A stretch of DNA of 64,000 bases from assembly GCA_963726975.1 (NCBI GenBank), contig CAVSEK010000004.1:434001-498000 (forward strand). Direction: 5' to 3'. Origin of the DNA: CAVSEK01 sp963726975 (lineage in GTDB: Bacteria; Actinomycetota; Actinomycetes; Mycobacteriales; SCTD01). The notes under the pieces are model-generated. The model saw only the letters and a list, made by a program, of their open reading frames with translations. It did not search any database and was not told the DNA's origin. Positions within the stretch are counted from its first letter, which is position 1, and each line of letters opens with the position of its first letter. The position numbers were made by a program, and so were the translations under genes. Below are positions 17,085-25,405 of the stretch, one piece after another.

Positions 17085-17261
17085 TCACACCCCCCGGTCG
17101 TGGTGCGGGGGGCGGTCCGCGACGAGCCGGGCGTCGTCGTCCTCGCGCGGCGGGACGTCGTCCGGTCCCCGCTCCGGTGCGCGGGGCTCGTCGTGCACCG
17201 GAGCCGCGCCCCGCGGCCCCACGGCCCGGCGGCGAGGCCCACGTCGGGGGGTCGTCGGCAC
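17085..17261 (-). CDS. Short charged protein, unknown function
   Basis: A 58-codon reading frame from GTG 17261. It is Arg/Pro-rich at the start and acidic towards the end (PPREDDDARLVADRPPHHDRG). It occupies the gap after mscL on the other strand, where no other gene fits. A -10-like TAGCCT lies just upstream. Small proteins ending in a similar RPPHH pattern occur in related genomes as far as I recall, but no function is known. Confidence 0.45.
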   Translation of the reverse strand: MPTTPRRGPRRRAVGPRGAAPVHDEPRAPERGPDDVPPREDDDARLVADRPPHHDRGV

Positions 17262-17323
17262 CCGCCCAGGCTAGGCACGCCCCCGACAGCGCCCGGTCCC
17301 GGCCCGCCCCGCAGGATGGGGGC

Positions 17324-18541
17324 GTGACCACCCTCGCCACGTACGACGTCGCCCGCGTCCGGGCCGCCTTCCCCTCCCTGCGCTCGGGCACCGCCCACTT
17401 CGACGGCCCCGGCGGCACCCAGGTGCCCGAGGCGGTCGGACGCGCCGTCGCCGAGACCCTGACCTCCTCGATCGCCAACCGCGGCACCGTGACCGCCGCC
17501 GAGCGCCGCGCGGGCGAGGTCGTCGCGGCCGGCCGCGCGGCCATCGCGGACCTCGTCGGCGGCGACCCGTCCGGCGTCGTCTTCGGCCGCTCGATGACCG
17601 CGATCACCTACGACCTGGCCCGCGCCCTGGCCAAGCAGTGGCAACCCGGCGACGAGGTCGTCGTGACCCGGCTCGACCACGACGCCAACATCCGGCCCTG
17701 GGTCGACGCGGCGGCCCACGTCGGTGCCACCGTCCGCTGGGTCGACCCCGACCGCGAGACCGCCGAGCTGCCGGTCGAGGCGGTCCGCGCCCAGCTGTCC
17801 GACCGCACCCGCCTGGTCGCCGTCACCGGCGCGAGCAACCTCACCGGGACCCGACCGGACGTCCCCGGGATCGCGCGAGCAGTGCACGACGCGGGCGCGC
17901 TGCTGCACGTCGACGGGGTGCACCTGACGCCGCACGCGCCGGTCGACGTCCACGCGCTCGGCGCCGACTTCTACGCCTGCTCCCCCTACAAGTTCCTCGG
18001 CCCGCACCACGGCGCGCTGGTCGCCGACCCGGGCCTGCTGGAGACCGTCCACCCCGACAAGCTGCTGCCGTCCACCGACGCGGTGCCCGAGCGCTTCGAG
18101 GCCGGGACGCTGCCGTACGAGCTGCTGGCCGGCACGACGGCGGCGGTCGACGTCCTCGCCGACCTCGTGCCGGGGCAGACCGGGACGCGCCGCGAGCGCC
18201 TGCTCACCTCGATGGCGGCGCTCGAGGCGCACGAGGACGCCCTGTTCGCCCGCCTGCTCGACGCCCTCTCCGCCCTCGACGGGGTGCGTCTCGTCGGCTC
18301 GCCCCGGCACCGCACGCCCACGGCGCTGTTCACCGTCGCCGGCGTGCCGGGCGCGGAGGTCTACGCCCGCCTCGCCGAGCGGGGCGTCAACGCCCCCGCG
18401 AGCAGCTTCTACGCCCTGGAGGCCTCCCGGGTGCTGGGCCTCGGCGACGCGGGCGCGGTGCGGGCGGGCCTGGCTCCGTACACCGACGACAGCGACGTCG
18501 ACCGCCTGGTCGAGGGCGTCGCCGCGATCGCCGCGGCGTGA
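17324..18541 (+). CDS. Class-V aminotransferase / cysteine-desulfurase-like PLP enzyme
   Basis: 405 aa. PLP-dependent fold with the Schiff-base Lys in YACSPYKFLGPHHGAL and the cofactor-binding LLHVDGVHLTPH (Asp and His). The N-terminus PSLRSGTAHFDGPGGTQVPEAV is that of the cysteine-desulfurase-like family TIGR01976. A dedicated desulfurase Cys loop is not evident, so the substrate is open. The start GTG 17324 lies 6 nt after a CAGGAT hexamer. The stop overlaps the GTG of the following SDR gene, so the two may act together. Confidence 0.88.
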   Translation: MTTLATYDVARVRAAFPSLRSGTAHFDGPGGTQVPEAVGRAVAETLTSSIANRGTVTAAERRAGEVVAAGRAAIADLVGGDPSGVVFGRSMTAITYDLARALAKQWQPGDEVVVTRLDHDANIRPWVDAAAHVGATVRWVDPDRETAELPVEAVRAQLSDRTRLVAVTGASNLTGTRPDVPGIARAVHDAGALLHVDGVHLTPHAPVDVHALGADFYACSPYKFLGPHHGALVADPGLLETVHPDKLLPSTDAVPERFEAGTLPYELLAGTTAAVDVLADLVPGQTGTRRERLLTSMAALEAHEDALFARLLDALSALDGVRLVGSPRHRTPTALFTVAGVPGAEVYARLAERGVNAPASSFYALEASRVLGLGDAGAVRAGLAPYTDDSDVDRLVEGVAAIAAA

Positions 18542-19284
18542 GCCGGCGGGTCCTCGTCACCGGCGCCTCGCGGGGCATCGGGGCGGCGGTGGCGCACGCC
18601 TTCGCCGACCGCGGCGACCGGGTGGCGGTGCACTACGGCGCCTCCCGGGCGCAGGCCGAGGCGGTCGTGGCCGCGCTGCCCGGGGGCGGGCACCTGGTCG
18701 TGCAGGCCGACCTCGGCGACGCCGAGCAGGTGCGCGCGATGGTCGACACCGCCGCGGACGGCCTCGGCGGGCTCGACGTGCTCGTCAACAACGCCGGCGT
18801 GTTCGACGCCTCCCCGCCGCTCACGTCGACCTACGAGCACTGGCAGCAGACCTGGTCGCGGACGCTCGCGGTCAACCTCGTCGGCGCGGCCAACGCGATG
18901 TTCTGCGCCGTGCCGCACCTCGTCGCGGCGGGGGGCGGCGCGGTCGTGAACGTCTCCAGCCGCGGCGCGTTCCGCGGCGAGCCCGACTGCCCGAGCTACG
19001 GGGCGAGCAAGGCGGGCCTCAACGCCCTCGGCCAGTCGATGGCGGTCGCCCTGGCACCGCAGGGGATCTCGGTGGCGACGGTGGCGCCCGGGTTCGTGGA
19101 GACCGACATGGCGCGCGAGGTGCTCGACGGCCCGGCGGGCGACGCCGTGCGCGCGCAGTCGCCGTTCGGCCGGGTCGCGCGCCCGGAGGAGGTCGCGGAC
19201 GCGGTGCTGTGGCTCGCCTCGCCCGGCGCCCGCTTCGCCAGCGGCACGGTCGTCGACGTGAACGGCGCGTCGTACCTGCGCTGA
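18538..19284 (+). CDS. SDR-family oxidoreductase, FabG-like
   Basis: 248 aa. Rossmann fold with the cofactor motif TGASRGIGAAVA, NNAG (in DVLVNNAGVFD), the catalytic Ser in VNVSSRGAF, and the YxxxK pair in YGASKAGLNALGQ. The C-terminal FASGTVVDVNGASYLR is standard for classical SDRs. It is translationally coupled to the aminotransferase-like gene. Substrate not predictable. Confidence 0.92.
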   Translation: MSRRVLVTGASRGIGAAVAHAFADRGDRVAVHYGASRAQAEAVVAALPGGGHLVVQADLGDAEQVRAMVDTAADGLGGLDVLVNNAGVFDASPPLTSTYEHWQQTWSRTLAVNLVGAANAMFCAVPHLVAAGGGAVVNVSSRGAFRGEPDCPSYGASKAGLNALGQSMAVALAPQGISVATVAPGFVETDMAREVLDGPAGDAVRAQSPFGRVARPEEVADAVLWLASPGARFASGTVVDVNGASYLR

Positions 19285-19291
19285 GCAGCCC

Positions 19292-19964
19292 TCAGCCGTG
19301 CGCGCGCAGGTAGTGCGACGACCGCCGCGACCCGGCGGTGCGTGTCGGGCGCCTCAGCGGGCCCGAGCAGCTTGGCGAAGACCTGCGCCGCGTGCTTCTC
19401 GACCGCCGACTCGGACAGGTGCAGGGCGGCCCCGATGCCCGCGTTGGTACGGCCCGCGGCCATCTCGCGCAGCACGTCGAGCTCGCGCGGGGTCAGCCGG
19501 CCCAGCGGCGACTCGCGCTGGCGCGCGCGACGGCCGACGAGCGCCTCGACGACCTGCGGGTCGACGACGGCCCGGCCGGCGACGACCTCGCGCAGCGCCC
19601 GGACGATCTCGTCGAGGTCGCCGACGCGCTCCTTGAGCAGGTACGCCAGCCCGTCCGTGCCCTCGGCGAACAGCGCGAAGGCGTACGCCTCCTCGCTGTG
19701 CTGGCTGAGCACCACGACACCGGTGCCGGGCCACGTCCGCCGGATCTGCAGCGCCGCGTCGATCCCCTCCATGTGGTGGCCGGGCGGCATCCGGATGTCG
19801 GTGACGACCGCGTCCGGCCCGAGCCGGCGGACGGCGTCGAGCAGCTCCACCGCGGAGCCGACCGAGGCGACGACGTCGACGGCCCCGTCGTCCTCGAGCA
19901 GCCGCCGGGTGCCCTCCCGCACCAGGTAGTGGTCGTCGGCGAGCACGACGCGCAGCGCGGTCAC
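19292..19964 (-). CDS. NarL/LuxR-family response regulator (frameshift near the C-terminus)
   Basis: About 224 aa. Receiver domain with VVLADDHYLVREG, phospho-Asp in VVTDIRMPP and AYLLKERVGD. The output helix-turn-helix has LTPRELDVLREMAAGRTNAGIG and LHLSESAVEKHAAQVFAKL. The chain should end with a helix like VVAYLRAHG, but one extra base near 19311 shifts the frame; the length is 3n+1. It starts with GTG overlapping the stop of the kinase gene. Confidence 0.88.
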
Positions 19965-22057
19965 GCGTCGACCGCACCGCGCCGCCGGGCGGGCAGCTCG
20001 ACGGCGACGCTCGTCCCGCCGCCCGGCCGGCTGTCGACGTGGAGGCGGCCGCCGAGCGCCTCCACCCGGTCGCGCAGTCCCCGCAGCCCGCTGCCGTCCG
20101 CAGCGGCGGGCAGCCCCGTGCCGTCGTCGCCGACGACGAGCCGCAGCACCCCGCCCTCCTCGCCCAGGGAGAGCCGCAGCCGGGAGGCGCCGCTGTGCTT
20201 GAGCGCGTTGGTGCACAGCTCGGACGCGGCGAACCACGCCGCGCCCTCGACGTCGTCGTCGTAGCGGGACGCCGCGACGGCCGGGTCGGCGAGGATCTCG
20301 ACGTCGACCGGCAGCCGGGCGGCGCGCGCCTCGAGCGCACCGACCAGGCCGCGGTCGGCGAGCACCGGCGGGCGGATGCCGTGGGCCAGCTCGCGCAGCT
20401 CCTCCAGCAGCCCCTGGGCGTCGCCGGAGACCTCCTCGAGCACCCCGTCGAGGTCGCCGTCGCCGCGGGCCAGCCGGTTGCGGGCCAGGCGCAGCTTGGC
20501 GAGCAGCGCGACGATCTCCTGCTGCGCGCCGTCGTGCAGGTCGCGCTCGAGGCGCCGGCGCTCGGACTCGGCCGCGGTGACCAGCCGGGCCCGCGAGGCC
20601 GACAGCTCGTCGGCCTGGCGGCCGATCTCGGCGAGCCGGCCGGCGAGCTCGGCCGCGAGCCGGGCGTTGTGGACCGCGAGCGCCACCGAGCGCACCAGCG
20701 AGCCGAGCACCTCGTCGTCCGCCGGCGTGAGCACGCCGTCGGCGCGCTCGCCGCACTCCAGCCGACCGATCTCCTCGCCGGCGTGCAGCAGCGGCAGCGA
20801 CCGGGCCGCCGCCTGCCCGGCCGGCCGCTCGCCGTCGCTGCCGAGGCACTCGGACACCTCCGGCGCACCCGCCCCGAGAGCGACGTGGACCTGCGCCCAG
20901 GTCACCCCGAGCCCGCCGCGCACCGTCGCGGCCAGGCGCGGCAGCAGCTCGGCCAGGTCGTACGCGTGCTCCAGCGCCGTCCCCACCTGCGTCACCACGT
21001 CGCGGCCACCGACCCGCGAGCCGAAGGCCCACCGCCCGGCCGACGCCTCCAGCCGGCGGCGCACCGGCGCGAGCGCGAGCATGGCGAGCACGGTCAGCAC
21101 GACGACCCCGCCCAGCGGCAGGCGGCCGCGGGCCGTGAGCCCGAGGGCGGCGGCCAGGCCGGCGACGGCCACCGCGATGAGCGCGCTGGCGCCGCTGAAG
21201 AGCACGGTGCGGCGCAGCAGCAGGTCCAGGTCGAAGGCGTCGTCGCGCAGCGCCACCACCGCCATGCCGACGGGGATGACGAACATGCACGGCAGCGCCG
21301 CCGCGGTGGCCGTGCTGAGCACCGACACGGCGGCGAGCACGGTGACGACGACGCTCGCGCCGGAGGCCAGCAGCGCGGTCCGCACGACCGTGCGCACCGC
21401 CGGCCGCAGCCGCGGCTCGACCCGCCGGCGGCGGCGGAAGAGCACGACGATGCCCCAGGTCACCAGGGCGGTCGGCACGAGGTTGTACGCCGCGAGCGCC
21501 AGCGGCCGCAGGCCGTCGAGGGCGGCCACGCGCAGCGGGAAGCGCTCCGGCAGCGGTCGCCAGACGGCGCTCTCGTAGACCTCCCACGAGCCCCGGCTGA
21601 CCAGCACCAGGACGGCGGTGAGCACGAGCAGCGGGACGGTGCAGCGCTCCAGCGCCCGGGCGGGCGGGGTGTCGGCCCGGCCGGACGGGAAGACGGCGAG
21701 CAGCTGCGCGGCGGTGGCGAAGGCGAGCACGGTGCCGGCGAGCTGCCCGACCTGCAGGGCCGCGACCGCGCCCGCCGGCGCCCCGGGCTGGTGCAGCAGC
21801 AGCGCCTCCGACACGGTGACCAGGCACAGCCCGGCGCCGCAGCCGAGCACCAGCCGGGCCACCCGGGAGCCGGGCCGCTCGCGGGCGAGCAGCAGCCCGA
21901 CGACGGCGACCGGCGCGACCTGCAGCCCCAGCCACAGCCGGGCCGGCAGGGCCAGGTGGCCGCCCTGCAGCAGCCCGGCGACCAGCGCGCCGGCGAGCAG
22001 CGCGGCCGTCGCCAGCAGGGCGGCCCGGTGCCGGGGCGGCGCGACGGAGGTGGTCAT
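19961..22057 (-). CDS. NarL-type sensor histidine kinase with multi-helix N-terminus
   Basis: 698 aa. Residues 1 to about 300 contain roughly eight hydrophobic helices. Then come a GAF-like region (LPRLAATVRGGLGVTWAQV), a coiled linker (residues about 480-520), the HisKA_3 H-box ERRRLERDLHDGAQQE with the phosphorylated His, and an HATPase domain (ASELCTNALKHSGASRLRL, VGDDGTGLPA). The membrane part likely senses a lipophilic or membrane signal, but nothing identifies it. Operon with the NarL regulator. The divergent gene at 22251 is a possible target. Confidence 0.93.
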   Translation of the reverse strand: MTTSVAPPRHRAALLATAALLAGALVAGLLQGGHLALPARLWLGLQVAPVAVVGLLLARERPGSRVARLVLGCGAGLCLVTVSEALLLHQPGAPAGAVAALQVGQLAGTVLAFATAAQLLAVFPSGRADTPPARALERCTVPLLVLTAVLVLVSRGSWEVYESAVWRPLPERFPLRVAALDGLRPLALAAYNLVPTALVTWGIVVLFRRRRRVEPRLRPAVRTVVRTALLASGASVVVTVLAAVSVLSTATAAALPCMFVIPVGMAVVALRDDAFDLDLLLRRTVLFSGASALIAVAVAGLAAALGLTARGRLPLGGVVVLTVLAMLALAPVRRRLEASAGRWAFGSRVGGRDVVTQVGTALEHAYDLAELLPRLAATVRGGLGVTWAQVHVALGAGAPEVSECLGSDGERPAGQAAARSLPLLHAGEEIGRLECGERADGVLTPADDEVLGSLVRSVALAVHNARLAAELAGRLAEIGRQADELSASRARLVTAAESERRRLERDLHDGAQQEIVALLAKLRLARNRLARGDGDLDGVLEEVSGDAQGLLEELRELAHGIRPPVLADRGLVGALEARAARLPVDVEILADPAVAASRYDDDVEGAAWFAASELCTNALKHSGASRLRLSLGEEGGVLRLVVGDDGTGLPAAADGSGLRGLRDRVEALGGRLHVDSRPGGGTSVAVELPARRRGAVDA

Positions 22058-22250
22058 GCCCGCACTGTGGACCTGTCCGGGGCGCGCGCCCAGGGGTCCG
22101 GCCCCCGCGCGACCCTGCGGCCAGCCCCCGCCCGCCGGCCCGGCCACCCGCAGCGGGTCGGGTGGCTGCGCCCCCTGCCGCGGCGCGCCGGCCGCGCCCA
22201 GCCTGGCGGCCAGCCGGGACGGACCCGGCGCCCCGACCCGGAGGTCCCCG

Positions 22251-22895
22251 ATGACCACTGCCACGACTGCTGCCCCTGCGTACGCCCCGCAGACCGAGCA
22301 CCCGACCGCCGTCCGGCGGCTGCTGCCGCTGTTCACCGCCGCGCCCCTGCTGCTGCTCGCCGGGCAGCTCGTGCACCCCGAGGAGCCGCTCGAGGGCGCC
22401 GCTCTGCAGGCCGTCCTGCGCGAGCACCCCACCGCCTGGCGCGCCGCGCACCTGCTGCTGCTCGCCGGGACCACCGCCCTGCTGCCGGTCCTGCTCCTGC
22501 TGGCCGGGCGGGTGCGGGCCGCGGCGCCCCGGCTCGCCGCGCTGTCCGCCGGGCTCGCCGTCGTCGGCGTCAGCGCCTGCGCGGCCGTCTTCGGCGCGGC
22601 CACCGCCCTCACGGGCGCCGGACAGGGCGACCCGGCGACGCTCAGCGCGTTCCTCGACTCGGTCCTCGGCGGCCCGCTGGTGGCCGTGGTGGCCCTGCAG
22701 GTCGCCGGGATCGTCTCGGTCGTGCTCAGCGCCGCCCTGCTCGCCGCCTCCGGGCAGGTGTCCCGCGGGCTCGCCGCCACCCTGGCGATCGCCTTCGCCG
22801 TCGGGTTCGCCGCCCCCGAGCCGCTGGCCTGCCTCGGCACCGCCGTCGCGACCGTCGCCCTCACCCTCACCGGCCGCCGTCTGGCCCGCGCCTGA
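22251..22895 (+). CDS. Multi-pass membrane protein, unknown function
   Basis: 214 aa with six or so hydrophobic segments (LLPLFTAAPLLLLAGQ, AAHLLLLAGTTALLPVLLLL, LSAGLAVVGVSACAAVFGAA, VAVVALQVAGIVSVVLSAAL, and two near the C-terminus). It has no recognised catalytic motif. The short loop LVHPEEPLEGAALQAVLREH is on the likely outer face. It is divergent from the NarL-type kinase across 193 bp, so it may be controlled by that system. The intergenic part shows no clear hairpin or palindrome. Confidence 0.75.
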   Translation: MTTATTAAPAYAPQTEHPTAVRRLLPLFTAAPLLLLAGQLVHPEEPLEGAALQAVLREHPTAWRAAHLLLLAGTTALLPVLLLLAGRVRAAAPRLAALSAGLAVVGVSACAAVFGAATALTGAGQGDPATLSAFLDSVLGGPLVAVVALQVAGIVSVVLSAALLAASGQVSRGLAATLAIAFAVGFAAPEPLACLGTAVATVALTLTGRRLARA

Positions 22896-22992
22896 ACCCG
22901 CATCTGGCCAGCCGGGACGGGGGCACCCGGGCGCCGCCCGGCCGCTAGGCTCGCACCGCACGGTGCGCCGGCGGTCCTCGGGCCGGCGCCCG

Positions 22993-23065
22993 GCCTCCGT
23001 AGCTCAGTGGACAGAGCGCCTCCGTCCTAAGGAGGGCGTCGGGAGTTCGATTCTCTCCGGGGGCA
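22993..23065 (+). tRNA. tRNA-Arg(CCU)
   Basis: Cloverleaf with acceptor GCCTCCG/CGGGGGC (one T-G pair), D arm GCTC/GAGC, and anticodon stem CCTCC/GGAGG with loop GTCCTAA (anticodon CCT, reads AGG). The T-loop is TTCGATT and the discriminator base A. CCA is not encoded. A -10-like TAGGCT lies at 22946-22951, about 40 nt upstream. Confidence 0.95.
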
Positions 23066-23157
23066 CGCGGGAGCAGGGAGTGCTGTCCGGGGCCGGGGGC
23101 GGTACGAAGGGACCAGGACGAAGCGGACGAGTCGTCCCTGGACCGACAGGAGCCCCC

Positions 23158-24406
23158 GTGACCAGCCCCACCGCAGCCCCGACCGCCGCCAGCGCCCCGA
23201 CCAGCCTTCCCGAGCGCTTCGCCGCTTCCCGGCACCTCACCGAGCTTCTGGCCGCCCCGCTGTCGCCGGAGGACCAGACCGCGCAGTCGATGCCGGACGC
23301 CTCGCCCACCAAGTGGCACCGCGCCCACACGACCTGGTTCTACGAGGAGTTCGTGCTCGGCGAGGGCGCGTACGAGCCGTACGACGCGACGTTCCGCTAC
23401 CTGTTCAACAGCTACTACGAGGCGGTCGGCCCGCGGCACCCGCGGCCCGAGCGCGGTCTGGTGACCCGGCCGGGCGCCGCCGAGGTCGGCCGGTACCGCG
23501 CGCACGTCGACGAGGCGGTCTGCGCGCTGCTGGCCGCCGGCCCGGCACCGGAGCTCCTCGAGCGCGTCGAGCTCGGCGTCAACCACGAGCAGCAGCACCA
23601 GGAGCTGGTCGTCATGGACGCCAAGCACCTGCTGTCGCGGCACGCGTTCGGGCCGGCGATGATCGAGCGCCCGGAGGAGCCCGACCCGGACCCGGTCCCG
23701 CTGGGGTGGCGCGGCGTGGCCGGCGGCGTCCACGAGATCGGGCACGACGGGGTCGGCTTCGCGTACGACAACGAGGGGCCCCGCCACCGGGTCTTCCTCG
23801 AGGACCTCGAGATCGCGACGCGCGCCGTCACCGTGCAGGACTGGCTGGCGTTCATGGCCGACGGCGGCTACCGGCGGCCGGACCTGTGGCTGTCCGACGG
23901 CTGGCAGGCCGTCCAGCGCGAGGGCTGGCGCAGCCCGGAGTACTGGTGGGACCTCGACGGCACCTGGCGGACGTTCACCACCGCCGGCGTCCGCCCGCTG
24001 CGCCGCGCCGAGCCGGTCGTGCACGTCTGCTTCTTCGAGGCCGACGCGTACGCCCGCTGGGCCGGTGCCCGGCTGCCGACCGAGCCCGAGTGGGAAGTGG
24101 CGGCCGCGCGCCGTGCCGGACCTGCGCGGCCAGCTCCTCGACCCGGCGCGGCTGCACCCGGGCCTCGCCGGCGAGGCCATGGTCGGCGACGTGTGGGAGT
24201 GGACGTCCTCGGCCTACCTGCCCTACCCCGGCTTCCGACCGGTCGAGGGCGCCATCGGCGAGTACAACGGCAAGTTCATGAACGACCAGCACGTGCTGCG
24301 CGGCGCCTCCTGCGCCACCCCCTCGGGGCACGAGCGGCTCACCTACCGCAACTTCTTCCCGGCCTCCGCCCGCTGGGCGTTCTCCGGCCTGCGGCTCGCC
24401 CGGTGA
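23158..24406 (+). CDS. egtB: EgtB-type sulfoxide synthase (one frameshift)
   Basis: About 416 aa after repair. The N-terminal DinB-like domain has KWHRAHTTWFYEEFVLGEG and the iron-binding NHEQQHQEL (HxxxHxE). The C-terminal formylglycine-generating-enzyme-like domain has PTEPEWEVAA, VWEWTSSAYLPYPGF and LRGASCAT. It joins trimethylhistidine (hercynine) to a thiol with O2 in ergothioneine synthesis. The frame changes near 24110 by one extra base, and the length is 3n+1. The KWHxAHTTWF opening differs from mycobacterial EgtB and resembles the forms that use cysteine directly. The stop overlaps the egtD start (GTGA). Confidence 0.88.
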
Positions 24407-25371
24407 GCTGGTCGGTCGAGGTCCGCCACGCGCCCGTCCCGGGCCGGCTCGCCGAGGACGTGCGCGAGGGGCTGACCCGCACGCCCGTCGAGATCCCGCC
24501 CAAGTGGTTCTACGACGAGAAGGGCAGCCAGCTGTTCGACGACATCACCGAGCTGCCGGAGTACTACCCGACGCGCACCGAGCACGTCCTGCTCGCAGCG
24601 CACGCCTCCCGGCTGCCGCACGTCGGGACGCTCGTCGAGCTCGGGGCCGGCTACTCCCGGAAGACCCGCCTGCTGCTGGAGGCCGTGCGGCCCGACCTGT
24701 TCGTCCCTCTCGACGTCGCCGAGGAGCCGCTGCGCGACGCCGCTGCCCGGATCACCGCCGACTTCCCGAAGACCGACGTGCGCGGGGTGGTCGCCGACTT
24801 CGAGGACGACCTGCGGCCGCTGCCGGGCGAGCCGGGCGACCGGCTCGTCGCCCTGCTCGGCAGCACCATCGGCAACTTCCCCCCGGCGCCCCGGGCCGCG
24901 CTGCTGGGGCGGGTGCGCGGTGCGATGGACCCGGGCGACCTGTTCCTGCTCGGCGCCGACCTCCTCAAGGACCGGGCCCGCCTCGTGCGGGCCTACGACG
25001 ACGCAGCCGGCGTCACCGCCGCGTTCAACAAGAACGTCCTGGCCGTGCTCGCCCGCGAGCTCGACGCCGACCTCGACCCCGACGACTTCGACCACGTCGC
25101 CCGCTTCGACGAGGAGCACGAGCGCATCGAGATGCGGCTGCGGACCCGCCGCGCGCTCACGGTGCGGATCGGCGCCCTCGACCGCGACTGGTGCCTGGCG
25201 GCGGGCGAGGAGGTGCTCACCGAGACGTCGGCGAAGTTCCGCGTCGAGGGCCTGCACGCCGAGCTGCGCAGCGCCGGGCTGGAGGTCGTGGACACCTGGG
25301 TCGGGGTGGAGCCCGGGCGGGACGCCAGCGGACCGCCGGACTTCGCGGTCGTGCTCGCCCGGCGGTCCTGA
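24403..25371 (+). CDS. egtD: L-histidine N(alpha)-methyltransferase EgtD
   Basis: 322 aa. SAM-dependent trimethylation of histidine to hercynine, the first committed step of ergothioneine synthesis. Characteristic text: PPKWFYDEKGSQLFDDITELPEYYPTRTE, the SAM loop VELGAGYSRKTR, LLGSTIGNFPP, and AFNKNVLAVLARELDADLD. The C-terminal ETSAKFRVEGL carries residues around the histidine pocket. Coupled to egtB by a GTGA overlap. egtA and egtC are not in the window. Confidence 0.95.
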   Translation: MSWSVEVRHAPVPGRLAEDVREGLTRTPVEIPPKWFYDEKGSQLFDDITELPEYYPTRTEHVLLAAHASRLPHVGTLVELGAGYSRKTRLLLEAVRPDLFVPLDVAEEPLRDAAARITADFPKTDVRGVVADFEDDLRPLPGEPGDRLVALLGSTIGNFPPAPRAALLGRVRGAMDPGDLFLLGADLLKDRARLVRAYDDAAGVTAAFNKNVLAVLARELDADLDPDDFDHVARFDEEHERIEMRLRTRRALTVRIGALDRDWCLAAGEEVLTETSAKFRVEGLHAELRSAGLEVVDTWVGVEPGRDASGPPDFAVVLARRS

Positions 25372-25392
25372 GCGGGTCCGCGCGCCCGGCCC

Positions 25393-25398
25393 TAGCGT
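25393..25398 (+). promoter_or_regulatory. -10 element of the photolyase gene
   Basis: TAGCGT is followed by 7 nt and GTG 25406, consistent with a leaderless transcript. This favours GTG 25406 over ATG 25409 as the start. Confidence 0.5.
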
Positions 25399-25405
25399 GA
25401 CCGGC

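Noticed and set aside
18996..22961. A 1321-aa open frame on the minus strand
   Set aside because: It is an open run through the NarL regulator and kinase in partly wrong frames with long R/A/G-rich stretches; only the internal parts matching the two genes are real.
23066..23157. A riboswitch or attenuator before egtB
   Set aside because: Some imperfect pairing (CCAGGAC with GTCCCTGG), but no known motif or clear terminator stem.
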